This document shows, one piece after another, positions 12,547-23,929 of a stretch of 64,000 nt of DNA (position 1 is the first letter of the stretch; the number at the start of each line of letters is the position of its first letter). The stretch comes from Isoetes taiwanensis (lineage: Eukaryota > Streptophyta > Lycopodiopsida > Isoetales > Isoetaceae): contig JAJEKV010000005.1 in NCBI GenBank assembly GCA_021234155.1, forward strand, positions 20,072,089 to 20,136,088, written 5' to 3'. A program made the position numbers and the translations under genes. Under the pieces are notes generated by a model that was given only the letters and a program-made list of their open reading frames with translations, did no database searches and was not told the origin of the DNA.

Positions 12547-14924
12547 ATATGCTAGGCATCTCAAAAGCATGTCTTTCATCCTCCACTTCCTGCATATTAC
12601 AAGCTTTACAAAGCCTCATTTCATGTGGAATATCCCCCCATCTACCAACTTCCATCCCAAGTCTATGCGAGCTAAGTCTCATTCTACTGAATAGAATGCC
12701 TAAGCTTTAAAGAAATACCTTCTCCCAAGTCCTTGGCCTCTTGGAGTTCTGGATTGGTACATTGTCTGTAAAACTCCTTCTTTATTTTTGGGACCCTCCA
12801 ATTCTCCACAATGACATGTTCTTTAACCCATATTCAAATATCTTTGCGATGCATGTGTAAATCTTGCATATTTAGTCCCCACTTCCACATCCATTCCTCA
12901 ACATCCGCATACCAACCCGTCAATTTTGTCTCCTCCATCGCCAGACATGGCAAACTATCATTAGCCATTTCAAATCATATCTTACAAAGTTATGTGAGTA
13001 GTTTACACAACGTTTCTGCCTCTACAGGCATCATACCACATTCAGCCAACAACATGTCATCAGGAGTTTGAGCTTTTGTGCCCAGTTCAGCTCTAGAATT
13101 TCTTTTGTACTTTCTCTACCTTTTTCTATGTATCTGCCGCCAAGCTTGGCCCCCAAACCTCACAACCATATAGCAATACTGTCTGGACAAGTGTCTTATA
13201 TAACATCTTTTCATGCTGAAATTCCAAATTTCAGCTTTATCGCTTCTATGTTGCATGCTATATAGGGCTTTTAGTCCCGCATTCACTCCGTGATCTACGG
13301 CCGCATTCCAACTTGGGCTCTTATCAACTTCCACTCCCAAATATTTATATGAGTTTACTAGCTCTACTAACATGCCCTTATAATAAAATGTCAAATGATC
13401 CGTTTTATTAGTATCAGTTTTGTTTTGGCTAGATTTACCTGCATCCCCTTGCTATCACAAAAGTGTGCAAGAACATCCAAGTGTTTTTGCATCCCTATTA
13501 CTGAGTGTGATAGGATGACTACATCATCCGCATAAAGCAAAAGCCATATCATATAGCCATTTACCAGTGTCCCATCTCCCCCTAATTCCATCATCCAGCT
13601 TTCAAACAATGTAGGAGGTAGGAAACAACCTTGTTTGACTCCAATATTGCCTTCTTTCACATAAGGAAAGGACAGTTGCACTAAGACTCTTTCATATAGT
13701 GTCTTAACCGCCTGTCTTAACTCCATTGGAACTCCAAATAGTTCCATTCTTTGCCAGAGGTTTTTTCTGTTTACTGTGTGAAAGGCTTTAGCATAATCCA
13801 CGAAAAGAGCATATAAAGGCCTTTTTTTGCCAATGACCGAGTCTATCATGGCATGCAGAATAATTAAATGATCGATGGTAGATTGTTTATGTCTAAATCA
13901 TGCTTGCCCCATAGCCCTAACTCCATTTCCATCTGCCCACATGCTAATTTTAGTGTTTAACATTGTAGCAACTAGTTTCGCAAAAAACCCGCAGATCATA
14001 ATCATCGTATAGTTACCTGGATCTTTATCATCTCCTACTTTGTGTAATGGGATGACTATGTTAACTTGCCATGAACGGGAAAAGCCTTCCCTTAAAGCCG
14101 CATTTACTAACTTTAACAACACCGCATGAGTCACATCCCCAGCCCATTTGAACATCTCTGCAACTAACCTTTGTGCATCAGCTGCCTTACCCCATTTGCT
14201 AGTTTGCTCAAGCCTTGTTCCAGGTCTTCAGGAGTGAACGTACATTCTTCAACAACAAGATATACAGTTTCTTCCATATCAGAAATACCAGATACATGGT
14301 AAAGCTTGCGCACTTGACCTAATAGGGCATCAGTTTCTCAGACCGCTTCATGTTTTACATTAGGTTTCGACCTATTCCAAAATTGCTTTGGATTCAACAT
14401 TAACTCCTCAACCAATTTTTTTTGCTTAAAAAAGATATACTTTTTCTTTTTAGATTTAGTTAGCTTTATATATTCCTTCTTCAGCTTTTTCCTTTCTATC
14501 CCTTTCGTGTTTTTAAGATCTGCTTTCTTTTCTTTACAATCCTTATCAAACCATGCATTACAGGAGAGGCCCTTTAATTTCTGCATTACAGGAGAGGCCC
14601 TTTAATTTCCTTTGCGATATGAAACATGTAGCAGCAGCTTCCAAAACATTTTGACAAGTACCTCACTGATAGCCTTAGCATCTTTTGGCCAATCCATTTC
14701 CATTGCTTTTTTTTTTCACACAATTTCTCATACTGAGCTGCCTTATAATATTGCATATTAATCTTGCATCTGCAAGTGGTATCAATATTTGTCTTCCTAT
14801 GTAGATCTTTAACACGCATCACCACTGACAAAGGAGCATGTTCACTTATCTGAGGTATTGCTTCCTCTATCTGAAAGTCCAACATTTGTTGTGCAAGACA
14901 TGCCCTAGCCAAAACCAAGTCCAC
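12547..14924 (-). mobile_element. LINE B: non-LTR retrotransposon of the same family, decayed, 3' end missing
   Basis: Minus strand, several frames. 14924-14586: end of the apurinic-type endonuclease domain (ISEHAPLSVVMRVKDLHRK). 14586-14338: linker (NAWFDKDCKEKKADL, KKYIFFKQKKL, NPKQFWNR), clearly related to LINE A. 14155-13898: RT (VIPLHKVGDDKDPGNYTMIM). 13849-13391: RT with LYALFVDYAKAFHTVNR and an intact LLLYADDVVILS box. 13394-13116: C-terminal region. 12682-12545: finger CKACNMQEVEDERHAFE, where the element stops mid-finger and LINE A begins. The endonuclease N-terminus is absent. A duplicated 24-nt segment at about 14563-14605 disrupts the linker. Confidence 0.85.
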
Positions 14925-14983
14925 AACACTAGTGTCCCTACAAGTTACTTACTAGAATGTGAAAATCTGCTTACCAGACACAG

Positions 14984-15050
14984 AGAGAAATGAAATGAAA
15001 TGTATTATGTCTGTGGAGGCCTCTCAGGCCTATAGACAACAATTTACATA
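14984..15050 (-). mobile_element. LINE C: 3' end only, with GAAAT pentamer tail
   Basis: Three GAAAT units (14986-15002) adjoin a sequence that aligns with the 3' end of LINE A (TATTA-TGTCTG...TCAGG-CC-TATAGAC against TATTA-CGTCTA...TCAGGTCCATTAGAC). No LINE coding sequence follows, so this is a severely 5'-truncated insertion or what is left after replacement by the promoter-like sequence beyond 15100. Confidence 0.6.
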
Positions 15051-15132
15051 TCTTCATAAAACAGTTGATGAGTTTCAGTTTCCTCATCTAACTCCTCACT
15101 CTCGCTCTCATCTTCACTTGGATCTAATCGCA

Positions 15133-15184
15133 TCGATCCGAGCCATCGGATCGCCATTCTGGGGAGGGACGAGCCTCTATATAA
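15133..15184 (+). promoter_or_regulatory. Promoter-like segment: palindrome plus TATA box
   Basis: The palindrome CGATCCGA-GCCA-TCGGATCG (15133-15152) lies about 25 bp upstream of TATATAAGG (15178-15186). CT-rich leader-like sequence follows. This would drive transcription to the right, into the minisatellite and the 16.8-kb reading frame. No transcription start could be proven. Confidence 0.5.
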
Positions 15185-15364
15185 GGCTCTTTCCCCTTCA
15201 GCACCGGTTATCGGCGTCTTCTCACTGCAGCTTCCTTCCTTCTCCGAGCTTCCCCCCCGTCCCGCCCTGCTCAGGGGGACACGTCTGTTTCATGTTGTTC
15301 ACTTTGCATTTACTATAATAATGTTTTTTGCATCACTATCATGTCATTTTTCATATGTTGTTTT

Positions 15365-15572
15365 TATTTCCACCTTGAGGGTGATGCTATTTATTTCCAC
15401 CTTGAGGGTGATGCTATTTTTTTCCACCTTGAGGGTGATGCTATTTTTTTCCACCTTGAGGGTGATGCTATTTTTTCCACCTTGAGGGTGATGCTATTTA
15501 TTTCCACCATGAGGGTGACGCATACTTAATTTTCACCCGCTGGGTGATGCGTTTCCACCTTCTGGGTGCTGA
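15365..15572 (+). repeat. Minisatellite, about 28-30 bp unit, 6-8 copies
   Basis: Core unit TTTCCACCTTGAGGGTGATG followed by CTATTT. Five near-identical copies are followed by three diverging ones (CCATGAGGGTGACG, CACCCGCTGGGTGATG, CCACCTTCTGGGTGCTG). Each unit holds the small inverted pair CACC/GGTG, so each can form a mini-hairpin. It sits between the TATA box and the ORF, in what would be the leader or a first intron. Confidence 0.9.
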
Positions 15573-16797
15573 TTTTTATGTTCTAATTTGCTCTTCTTTG
15601 CAGGGGTTGATTGTGCGGCTTGCCTTGTCCATACCATGCATGTTAGTTCTTTCTAACCATTTACGGGTATTTTTAGGGTTCCTTTGAGTTGCTGCAGGGT
15701 TTTTGGGTCGCTCGGGGTCCCGCTTTTTCGACTTCGCCATCGACATGTCTCCTTCGTCTCTCCTCCTTCCGCCATCTTCTGGGTCTTGCTAGATTTGTGT
15801 TCGCCAAAGACATCATCTTTTTTCGGTTCTCCAGCAACACATTCGGGCTTCGCCGTCCTCCGGGTCCTCGCTCTCTTTGGGTTCGCCGTCCCTCCATCTT
15901 CTTCGGTTTTCCGGGCATCACATTCAAGGTTGTTGGCGACCATTTCTCATTAGGGTTTTCCTCGAAACCCGAAAGGGCGGGTTTTTATCCCTGTGAGAAG
16001 TTGTCGCCATTGCCCTTCTATGTTGCCTGCACATTTTTTTTATGGGGTAGTCCGATATTGTTCCTATGGTTTGGCTACCCCTCTCTATTCTTCAAACCAT
16101 TGTATATCTTTGGCTGTGATGAATGACAAGCCTATCGGTAGGTTTTGTGTCTATTAAGCAGTCCCTTCCCGTAAAAAGTGTTTACAATATGTACATTGGT
16201 CTCCCTATAGGTCAACACATCAATCATGAAAGAGCCTATTTTATCACCTAGAAGTGAGAAGAATGTTGTGAGGTCATTTGCGGGTATAATCACGCTAGGG
16301 TGATAAAAAAAAGGGTCATTCGAATACATTACATATTAGGTTATATATTTTAATTATAACAAGTTTTTAATTGCCATCATTAAAGAAAATGTCATTATTC
16401 GAGTGTACCAAAAATTCCCTCCATTTTGTTCCCTCTGTTTCTTGGCTAACCGAGTGGAGCTCGCATTGGTTTGTTTTTCGAGAATTGGCACTGCTAGAAC
16501 GCTTTGAACTGTTCGAACCTTTCGCATATCCGTGTGTGATCTGCCCTGTAAGTTTTGTTTTCTTTATTTTGTAGTTTTAATTTTTTGTGATTTTAGTCCG
16601 AAAATGAATTCAAGAAGTAACAGAACTGGTTCTATGGATTAAAAATCAAAAAGCAGTATTGTAAAAGCTAAATCGATGTAGGTTTAACATGAATATAACC
16701 AATGCGTTTGGTTTAAGGTCTGATCTTCAAATATTTCGGGAAAATTTTCTTATCAAATCAAATTTGTTGCTTTGTTCATTTTGCAAGTACTGTGAAC
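15573..16797 (+). other. Leader-like region upstream of the 16.8-kb ORF
   Basis: A CT-rich stretch ending TTCTTTGCAG at about 15602 looks like a splice acceptor. After it, up to about 16100, come moderately GC-rich sequences with 5'-UTR-like AGGGTTTT motifs, then AT-rich sequence. Short frames on both strands at 15650-16126 overlap each other and lack known domains; I do not call them. Confidence 0.35.
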
Positions 16798-18022
16798 ATG
16801 GCAAAGACCCCAAAGAAGACACCAATCAAGGGTTCAAGAAAGTCTCCAAGGACCAGAAAGGCTCCAGCAAATAAGAAAGCTTCAAGTTCGCATGCCAAAA
16901 GGGAAATTTTGCCTCCTGATGATACCAGGTTTTCTGTAAGACAGCTCAGACAACTGAATTTTTGTGATGTTTACGAGCAATATGATGCTATGGTAAGAGA
17001 GATATGGGGTGATGAAGCACCAAGCAGGTATGGCTATAAGGATGACAGAATTGATATGAAGTGGACTAAAGAATTCTGCAAATGGTATGAATTTGCTTTT
17101 GGAAGAAAAGATATTATGAATCACTATGTCCCTCTGTACTTCGCAAGGGCATTTTCATTGCATCTGAAAGGTGCAGAAGTGGGCTGGGAAGATGTTAAAA
17201 CATGGGCCAGATCAAAGCAAAAGGATTCTGATCTATCTAGTGAGGTGGTGACAGTGAAATCTAGCAATGCAAATGCAAAAGCCCCAAGAACTTCAGCTAA
17301 GAGTTACACAAAGGAGCAATTAGAAGTTATCAATAACTTCTTAGACAACAGATCTAACGTGAAAACATCTTTAAGTAAGAAATTAACTGAGTTAAAGGAA
17401 AGAAGGCAAGAGATCCTTGATACATTGAAGCACAAGGAAGGGGAGAGAGCAGTATATATTAGGTTGGTCCTGGAAGCAGAGAGGAATGTTGAAGCAAAAA
17501 TGGCAGCATTGGAGGTTCAACAATCAAAGCTGGACCAAACATCTGAAAGTGCCATAAGATTTTAGCACTTAAAATGGAAAGTTGAGGATGCTATCGAGCA
17601 AAAGGAATCAAGAATGCAGGATCAGACTGAGCTCCAGAAACATATTGACATGAATCTCACCGAATTGAAACATGTAGATGCAAAGATTGAAGTTACATCT
17701 GTTGAGATGAGCTCAGCTGAGGCAGGAGACAAAAAAATTATGGAACTGAGGGAATTTTTAGAACATTCCTCGATCCTTACTTTACAGCCCCCTCCTCTCC
17801 AGTCTACATTTCTTGCAGATCAGATTATTGTTCAGCCTTTTTCTTCATGTACATATTGTGAGCAATTTTTTGGTGTGAATCCAGTGGTTCTGGCACCCTG
17901 CAGACACCCTTATTGTCTCCTGTGTATATCCTATCTTGCTAGCACAAAGATTTCATGTGTTGATCCTGATTGCTCATGAAATAGCAATTTGCCTGTAGCA
18001 CTTGGACTGCTTGCAACAAAAG
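16798..18022 (+). pseudogene. Basic/coiled-coil/RING-finger protein exon with two in-frame stops
   Basis: One continuous phase of about 408 codons from an ATG in good context (AACATGG), broken only by TAG at 17563-17565 and TGA at 17977-17979, and ending at a donor site AAAG|GTTAGT (18022/18023). Residues about 1-35 are very basic (KTPKKTPIKGSRKSPRTRK, nuclear-localisation-like). Residues 40-140 hold an unrecognised domain (FSVRQLRQLNFCDVYEQY, KWTKEFCKWYEFAFGRK). About 165-330 is a charged, probable coiled coil. The C-terminus is a RING-type C3HC4 finger (C-x2-C-x13-C-x-H-x2-C-x2-C-x10-C-x4-C, with APCRHPYCLLC), as in E3 ubiquitin ligases. It may be a decayed transposon or host gene, or read through; no intact homologue was recognised. 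Confidence 0.6.
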
Positions 18023-19377
18023 GTTAGTACATGTACATTTGAATTACAATTTGTTTTATTATTTTTATAGGCATGAAGGTTTTAGGCTTGCATTTACATT
18101 GAGTATTTAGATACATAGTTTTTGTAGTTGGATAATGTGGGTTTGCTCATGTATAATCTGCCAAATAGACTACTTATTTTTAAAGATGAGAGTTTTTAAT
18201 TTCATGTGCACATCAGCTCAATAATGTAGATATACTGATTACTTGTTATTGAGAACTGTATAATGTAGCAATTGACAGATACATTGCTATTGTTGCTGTC
18301 AAAATTACAAAAAAAAAATAAAAATAAAAAAAATTACATTTTGAGTTATATTGAATACTTCATGACTCATCAGTGGGCAGAGTACAATATCAGCTAGCTT
18401 TGTTTACATTGATTGTACTTTAGAACAATGAATTTCAGAGTACATTCAGTACATTTCAAGAGCACATTAAGTACATTTACATGATAAATCAGAGTACATT
18501 ATCAAATGGATACATTGCAGTACATTGTCAGTTAATTTTTTTTCATTGACTGTACCTTGTAGAGTACATTAAGAATACATTTCTTATCTGATGATCTGAT
18601 ATACTTAATGTTTGACTGATGCAGGTGATTTTGGTAGCATAAGAAAACCAGAAAAGGGGATGATATTGTAGTCTTGTTAATCAGGCATATTCCTTTTCTT
18701 ATCTCAAGTCTTTTTCTACTCTCTCATCAGATGACAAAAAAAGCCAACAACACTTTCTTCCAAGGTATTGGATTTGACAGATGGTCAGAAAGATTTGGGA
18801 AATACTTCTACATGGGCATCACCTGTAAACCTTGTAAAGTCTTTTGAGGAAGAGCTTGAGGTACCAGTGAAGTCCTCGGATACATGTAAGTAAATATCAC
18901 AGTTGATTGATTTACAATCCCTGGAATTTAATTTTTATGTCATATGAGCTTGATATGTCACTTGGAATTCCATATAGCCACGAGCATACCGATTCGAACA
19001 TTTGTGGATTATGCACCGAGGTTAAAAAAGTTAAAAGCGTATATGAGTTAATACTTGCAAGTATATTGCATCTTCTATTTGCATGTGTGTACCGCAATTA
19101 TTAAACACCATTTTTGAGGTTCTTCAAGTTTTTCTTCACAAAAGTTCCGTGATTCCTCGTGTCTTTCTTCACAATATAAATTTCCGTGAGAAACCAAATT
19201 GAAACCTATTAAGCCAATGCCATCATTTCAGCAGAAATTCAAATGCTATTGAGTGATGATTCAACAGTATACCATTAACTTAAAATTAGGATTGGCAATA
19301 CTTGATTAACTTTGGTGACTAATTTATGTATGTTGGAACTTGGTGAATCTTCAAGTAGCCTTTGTTCAAACTATTGA
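18023..19377 (+). other. Intron-like sequence with possible short exons
   Basis: AT-rich sequence full of GTACATT/TACATTG motifs (18240-18600). A short piece after CTGATGCAG at 18624 continues the RING exon in the right phase for about 15 codons to a stop. Another open piece lies at about 18766-18884 (VLDLTDGQKDLGN, then SFEEELEVPVKS), ending at a T|GTAAGT donor. Their membership in one transcript is a guess. Confidence 0.35.
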
Positions 19378-19635
19378 AAAGATAGAGGATAGTAGCCATA
19401 TTAAGGGAGAGGAAGAGATGGTGGAGGTACAAGAGATCTAAAAAGGATGATGTGGCGTGGAGGAAACCGTGGTTGAGGAAACAAAGGTTGAGGAAACAAA
19501 GGTTAAGGCAACTAAGGTTGATGACATAGAGGAAACCAAGGTTGAGGAGACCAAGGTTGTTAAACTAGAGAAGGCATAAGAAAAAAAGGAAGGAGTCTAT
19601 GCAAAATACAACTTCAACCAAAAAGGTGAATATTT
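19378..19635 (+). pseudogene. Repetitive acidic exon (EETKV repeats) with basic end
   Basis: The frame reads repeated EETKV/EETVV units (VEETVVEETKVEETKVKA, then VEETKVVKLEKA), broken by stops. A 1-nt shift then gives a basic KKKRKES stretch and a donor AAAAAG|GTGAAT. Probably a low-complexity linker exon of the 16.8-22.0 kb locus. Confidence 0.4.
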
Positions 19636-20017
19636 ATTATTTTACTTGAAGTCGTTAAAGTGTAATATATGAACAATTTTATGATGACTTTTGCAGACTA
19701 GAAGCCAAACATCATCCGAAGTGCTCGATCCGAGATGACACCACAGAGAGTAAGTAAGATTCTCGCTTGAAGTTGCAATTTATTTGTCTCTCACTAATGC
19801 AAGTTTGGTTTACGTGAGACCGAGAGCTTGTTGAAAATAGTTCCATGCTACCCTTCCAAAGAAAAAGCCTCTAATCAAGGTGACTAAATATTGTGTGGAA
19901 GGTCTTTGCAGAGATAGGCACATGTCCAACAGGCATATAGATATATTTGGAAAATAACTTGATCAGATTCTTTTTTGCATTATGGTTAACTACTGAACAT
20001 CTAACCTCACTTGCTTT

Positions 20018-20635
20018 GTGATTAGGTATCTGATTAGCATTATGCCTGACAAATGGCGTGATGCATTTTATTTCTTCCCCTCAGAGAATTTTTTAGCCTA
20101 CAGAGCAGCCTATAACAAACTGTCATCTGATGCAACTTCAATGGTGCGCCCGATTGGTCAGAAGTTCAAAAGGGCTTCGTGGAATCGATTAAGCAAACGC
20201 CAAGACATTATGATTCCAATCCGTGATTGAGGATCCTATGCACCATGCAATCGGGTCATCATTGTTTTAGATAAGGCCAAGAATCAGAAGCAAAGACCCC
20301 TTTGTCTTCTCCAGCTATCCTTATTCTGAACTCACTAAAGAATGTGCAGGTTGACACGAGGATGGTTATGATGTAAGTGCACTCACTATTAATTGAGTGT
20401 AATGTTGCATAATTCTGATGTTATTTTCTATTGCAGGCTTCACGAAGATATCACTACAGCATTGACTAATTCCAGTTCTTGTAAGATTGATATTTATGTG
20501 AAGAATTCAGTGCAGAAACAAATTAGACCTGAGGTTTCACAACAAGGTGACCTGGCCTCTTGTGGTCTTTATGTTATGGCTTATATGCAAGCCTTTGTGG
20601 GTGCCCAGGTGCAGGCTAAGAGCATGGCGAGATAA
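20018..20635 (+). pseudogene. Ulp1-like (C48) cysteine protease remnant
   Basis: 20018-20230 reads MPDKWRDAFYFFPSENFLAY...RLSKRQDIMIPIRD, then a TGA, then NRVIIVLDKAKNQ. This matches the Ulp1-type core in which a buried-helix region leads to an IPI strand, the catalytic His-Trp and a VI(V)LD strand. The His is not seen here. After an intron-like gap (about 20350-20436), 20437-20634 reads LHEDITTALTNSSS...RPEVSQQGDLASCGLYVMAYMQAF. QQGDLASCGLYV is the Gln and Cys motif of this family (usually Q-x-D-x2-D/N-C-G). Ulp1-type proteases process SUMO or related modifiers and are also carried by several plant DNA transposons. Missing His and a stop argue for a pseudogene. Confidence 0.6.
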
Positions 20636-20996
20636 CATATTAACAATTGGTTTTTATATAATATTTATCTGAAAACTGTTTTTTTTTTCATTCTTTGAAC
20701 AGTTCTCTTCAGATTGGTTTGATGCGGAGTATGCACAGTCCAGGAGACAGTGCTCATTAAGGCTATGATTAATTATAAGAGCCATCTCATCGAAACAGGC
20801 ACTACTAGCACCTCGCAAGAGAAGCATGGTAGTGCTTAACTTCTTTCATAACTCTTTATCAAATGAGGCCAATTGGCTTTTTTCTTATTGGAAACAAAAC
20901 TAAGCCATTTGGCTTTATGTAATCTTGATAATGTAATCAATGAATGGTTGCAATCCTAGTGCTACTGTATGTTAATTATATTTTGCTTCCTTACAG

Positions 20997-21997
20997 GACT
21001 CCTAATATTTGAGGTCCAAGGTGTTCTGGGTTACTTTTATAGAACTCCAGTAAGTTGGATGACTCTTGGGACATATATGGTGACATTATCATCAAGACTA
21101 TAGTGGATGAATACGACGAAGATATAAACAGAATAAAGGCCCTATGTACAATGCCTTTGATAAACTGAATCTGCTTTACTGTAACTTTTCTAGATGTGGA
21201 TTTGCTTTCATAACTCTTTTGAGTACTTGTTAAATTATATCTATTATTAATATTTAAGGTTGAGCAAGTTTTAGGTTTAATACTTTATAAATGCTAATAA
21301 TTTTTAACTTTTGTTATTGGATTAGAAGTTGAGAAGATTGAAATTGAAGAGGAATTTATACATGGAGCAGAGGTTAAACCAGATGAACCACCATCTACTT
21401 TAGGGACTGAAGCAGAATATGTTCCAGATGTACCATTCTCTTGTGGCTTAGGGTATGAAGCAAGATTCGTTACCATCTTGCCTGGATTATGGGAACAAGT
21501 CGAACAGATCGAAAGCAGAAGCATCAGGGATGAGATGCTAAAAATACTTTGGGCAATTCACAAGATCCATGATCCTGATCCTTGGGGAAGAAATCAGTTG
21601 CCAAGTGCACACGAGTCAACTGTGCTGCGTGAGGGCTGGAGTGGGTTTCCAATTGCAAGAGAAGCAGCAGTGATCTCTGCCACAGCTAGTCCTAACATTA
21701 TATGGCGCTCCGGAAATCTTACGAGAATGGATGCAATACCTATGAGATTTCAGCCACCACAGGATGTAATAGTTAGGCATGAAATAGAGCTTCAAATACT
21801 GAATCATGATGGCAAATGTGAAAGGTATGTGAGATGAAAAATATTGACTTCCCTTGATTCATCATATATCTTCAATTTAATGCAATCGCTTTCTTGGACA
21901 ACCACCTGTGGAATTTATTCAAGCAAACAGACTTAAGGAATGTTTTATTACTGGTTTGTGCAGGCTTTGGTCTTTACACTTGGCATTCTGATCTTGG
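20997..21997 (+). pseudogene. C-terminal exons of the RING/Ulp1 locus, unrecognised domain
   Basis: A possible small exon at 20999-21050 (LLIFEVQGVLGYFYRTP) is followed by a clear one at about 21328-21822: acidic start (VEKIEIEEEFIHGAEVKPDE), then a well-ordered segment with CGLGYEARFVTILPGLWEQ and LKILWAIHKIHDPDPWGR. It ends at the consensus donor GAAAG|GTATGTG. Joining to the acceptor TTTGTGCAG|GCTTTGG (21964) keeps the phase and gives ERLWSLHLAF and a stop at 21991-21993. The 495-nt exon has no in-frame stop, which suggests recent or current coding function. I do not recognise the domain. It could be the end of the same transcript or a separate gene. Confidence 0.5.
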
Positions 21998-22561
21998 AGC
22001 TCGTGAGGCCATATGACCAAGTTGTGCATAGCTCATATTCTTTTCATGTTTGTTAGGACAATCAACACGGCCTTATTTTTTATTTGGCAAGGCATTTTTT
22101 GCCAGTTAGTGCCTTGGTTGTGCTTTTACTCTGAACCTGAATGTATATTAAAGAGGGTTGGGTATAAACCCAACTTGTGAATAGTTCTTTGCTCTTATAG
22201 AGCGCCGGTAAAAATTGTAGTTTGTCAAATATTTATAATGAATCGAGATGTGTGTGTATTAATTGCATAAGAAGGAACTATATGGTCATGATACTTCAGT
22301 AACTCATAGAAATTAACTGAAGTGTTTGTTTAAAAAAAGGGCCACAAACTGGATCAATTGCGATTCTCCTTTATTCTAAGCTGTAGCAAAGGAAAGAAGA
22401 ACAAATATTACTATCTTAGAAACCCCTACATACTTTTAGAGACAGAGCTCGGTTAGTTTTCTTAGTATTAAGAAGCCTGCATTGAAGGTTTTTTTTTTTT
22501 TTTGTTTTTCTTTTCAGTATTAAGAAGCCCGCATTAAAGTTTTTATAGTATTATGTGATCT
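21998..22561. other. 3' flank of the 16.8-22.0 kb locus
   Basis: AT-rich. It holds two copies of ATTAAGAAGCC(T/C)GCATT(G/A)AAG, 50 bp apart (about 22469 and 22519), separated by a 20-nt T tract. Confidence 0.4.
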
Positions 22562-22631
22562 CAAACCAAACCAAACCAAACCAAACCAAACCAAACCAAA
22601 CCAAACCAAACCAAACCAAACCAAACCAAAC
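22562..22631 (+). repeat. (CCAAA)n pentanucleotide microsatellite, about 13 units
   Basis: Perfect CCAAA array. The flanks do not match the LINE 3' sequence found beside the other pentamer arrays. Confidence 0.95.
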
Positions 22632-22757
22632 CCAAATATCAAGTGATAAACTACATGTAAAATAAGACAATCCAAATTTGTTCATGCATTTATTCAATGT
22701 TTATGAACTATTGGCAAGGAAAATATATCGTGCCTTCCATTTCTACGTTCAGTAATT

Positions 22758-22829
22758 CTGTCTGTCTGTCTGTCTGTCTGTCTGCCTGTCTATCTGCATG
22801 CCTGCCTGCCTGCCTGTTTGTCTGTCTCT
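22758..22829 (+). repeat. (TCTG)n / (CCTG)n tetranucleotide repeat
   Basis: About 18 units, TCTG first, then mixed CCTG/TCTG. About 125 bp after the CCAAA array. Confidence 0.9.
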
Positions 22830-23929
22830 TTTACGTCATTTTTAGGTCTTAGGCTTTGGGAAACTTAGTGTAACAATAAGTTCAACAATTAAGTTTGTCT
22901 AGATACACCTACACCCAAAACAAAAAAACGACAACAAACAAGTAGTCCGCAACAATGCTTGCTCCCATCAACAGTAAATGATAAAACAAAAAGCATGCAA
23001 CCACACCCTTGGGCAACCAGAGTCCAATCCTCCATGAGAATCACCTTGTTGGACAAGATAGATTGATGGGTGGGTAGATGGATGGATACAATTTTAACAT
23101 CTGGGGCGATTTTAGTGAGCCATGGGACGATAAAGAACACGGGCATTGAGCCCACAATGAAACTAGGAGATAAGTTCCAGCCACAAACCAGTATATGAAG
23201 TAAAAGAAAACAAAATCTGACAAACCAATGAGGAAGAAAGGGAGGCTACACCTAAACCGTTCAAGGATCAGAAGGCCAATGATCTTGAATTATAGCCATG
23301 CCTCCTCGGCAAACTGCCCATTTTATTTGTTCTCTTGCTTCACTCATCTTGCCTAGCTTTTTCGCTCTTTTACAAAGCTGAAATAGAGTGAGGTCTTCCT
23401 GAACTTGAAATTAGTGCTCTTTAGGTGATTATCGTGTCATAGGACATGTAGCTGGGAAAGGGCGTCTATAAAGTGCACTAAGAGATGTCGAGGCGATTTG
23501 ACTGGCTTGCTCCAACTCTAGAAACAAATATAATGCCCGCAGCTTGTATATGCATGGCGTCTGTGAAGAAATGCGCGACCTTCATTTTTGAGCAATCCTC
23601 CATTTCTGCAATGCCGACAATGCGCAAATTCAAGGCACGTGATGACATGTGGCAGCCTATAAAATGTCATCATCTTGCAACAAATATTGATGAGAAACTT
23701 GTGTTGACCCATCTACCATCTCCACCTTATCCATCAATGGTTCCAAGCAAGAGTTTGGTTATATACGATATGATTGGACCCTGAAGTCATGGCTCTTCAC
23801 CACATGGAGTCAGCATTATCAAAAACACGTGAATAAAAGATAGGTAGCAATTGAAACCAGTGACTGAAAGTTAGGAGTATTGTTGTGTCTGTAAAATCAC
23901 ACCCTTTATTATATCTGGAATCGTACTTG
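22830..23929. other. No gene recognised
   Basis: Short open frames on both strands show no recognisable domain and overlap each other. Confidence 0.3.

Noticed and set aside
15650-16126. A gene in the GC-rich leader region (frames on both strands)
   Set aside because: Overlapping frames on opposite strands, Arg/Ser/Phe-rich composition, no domain. Better explained as leader or intron sequence.
22562-22631. (CCAAA)n as a fifth LINE pentamer tail
   Set aside because: The unit length fits, but neither flank matches the conserved LINE 3' sequence in either orientation. Kept only as a microsatellite.
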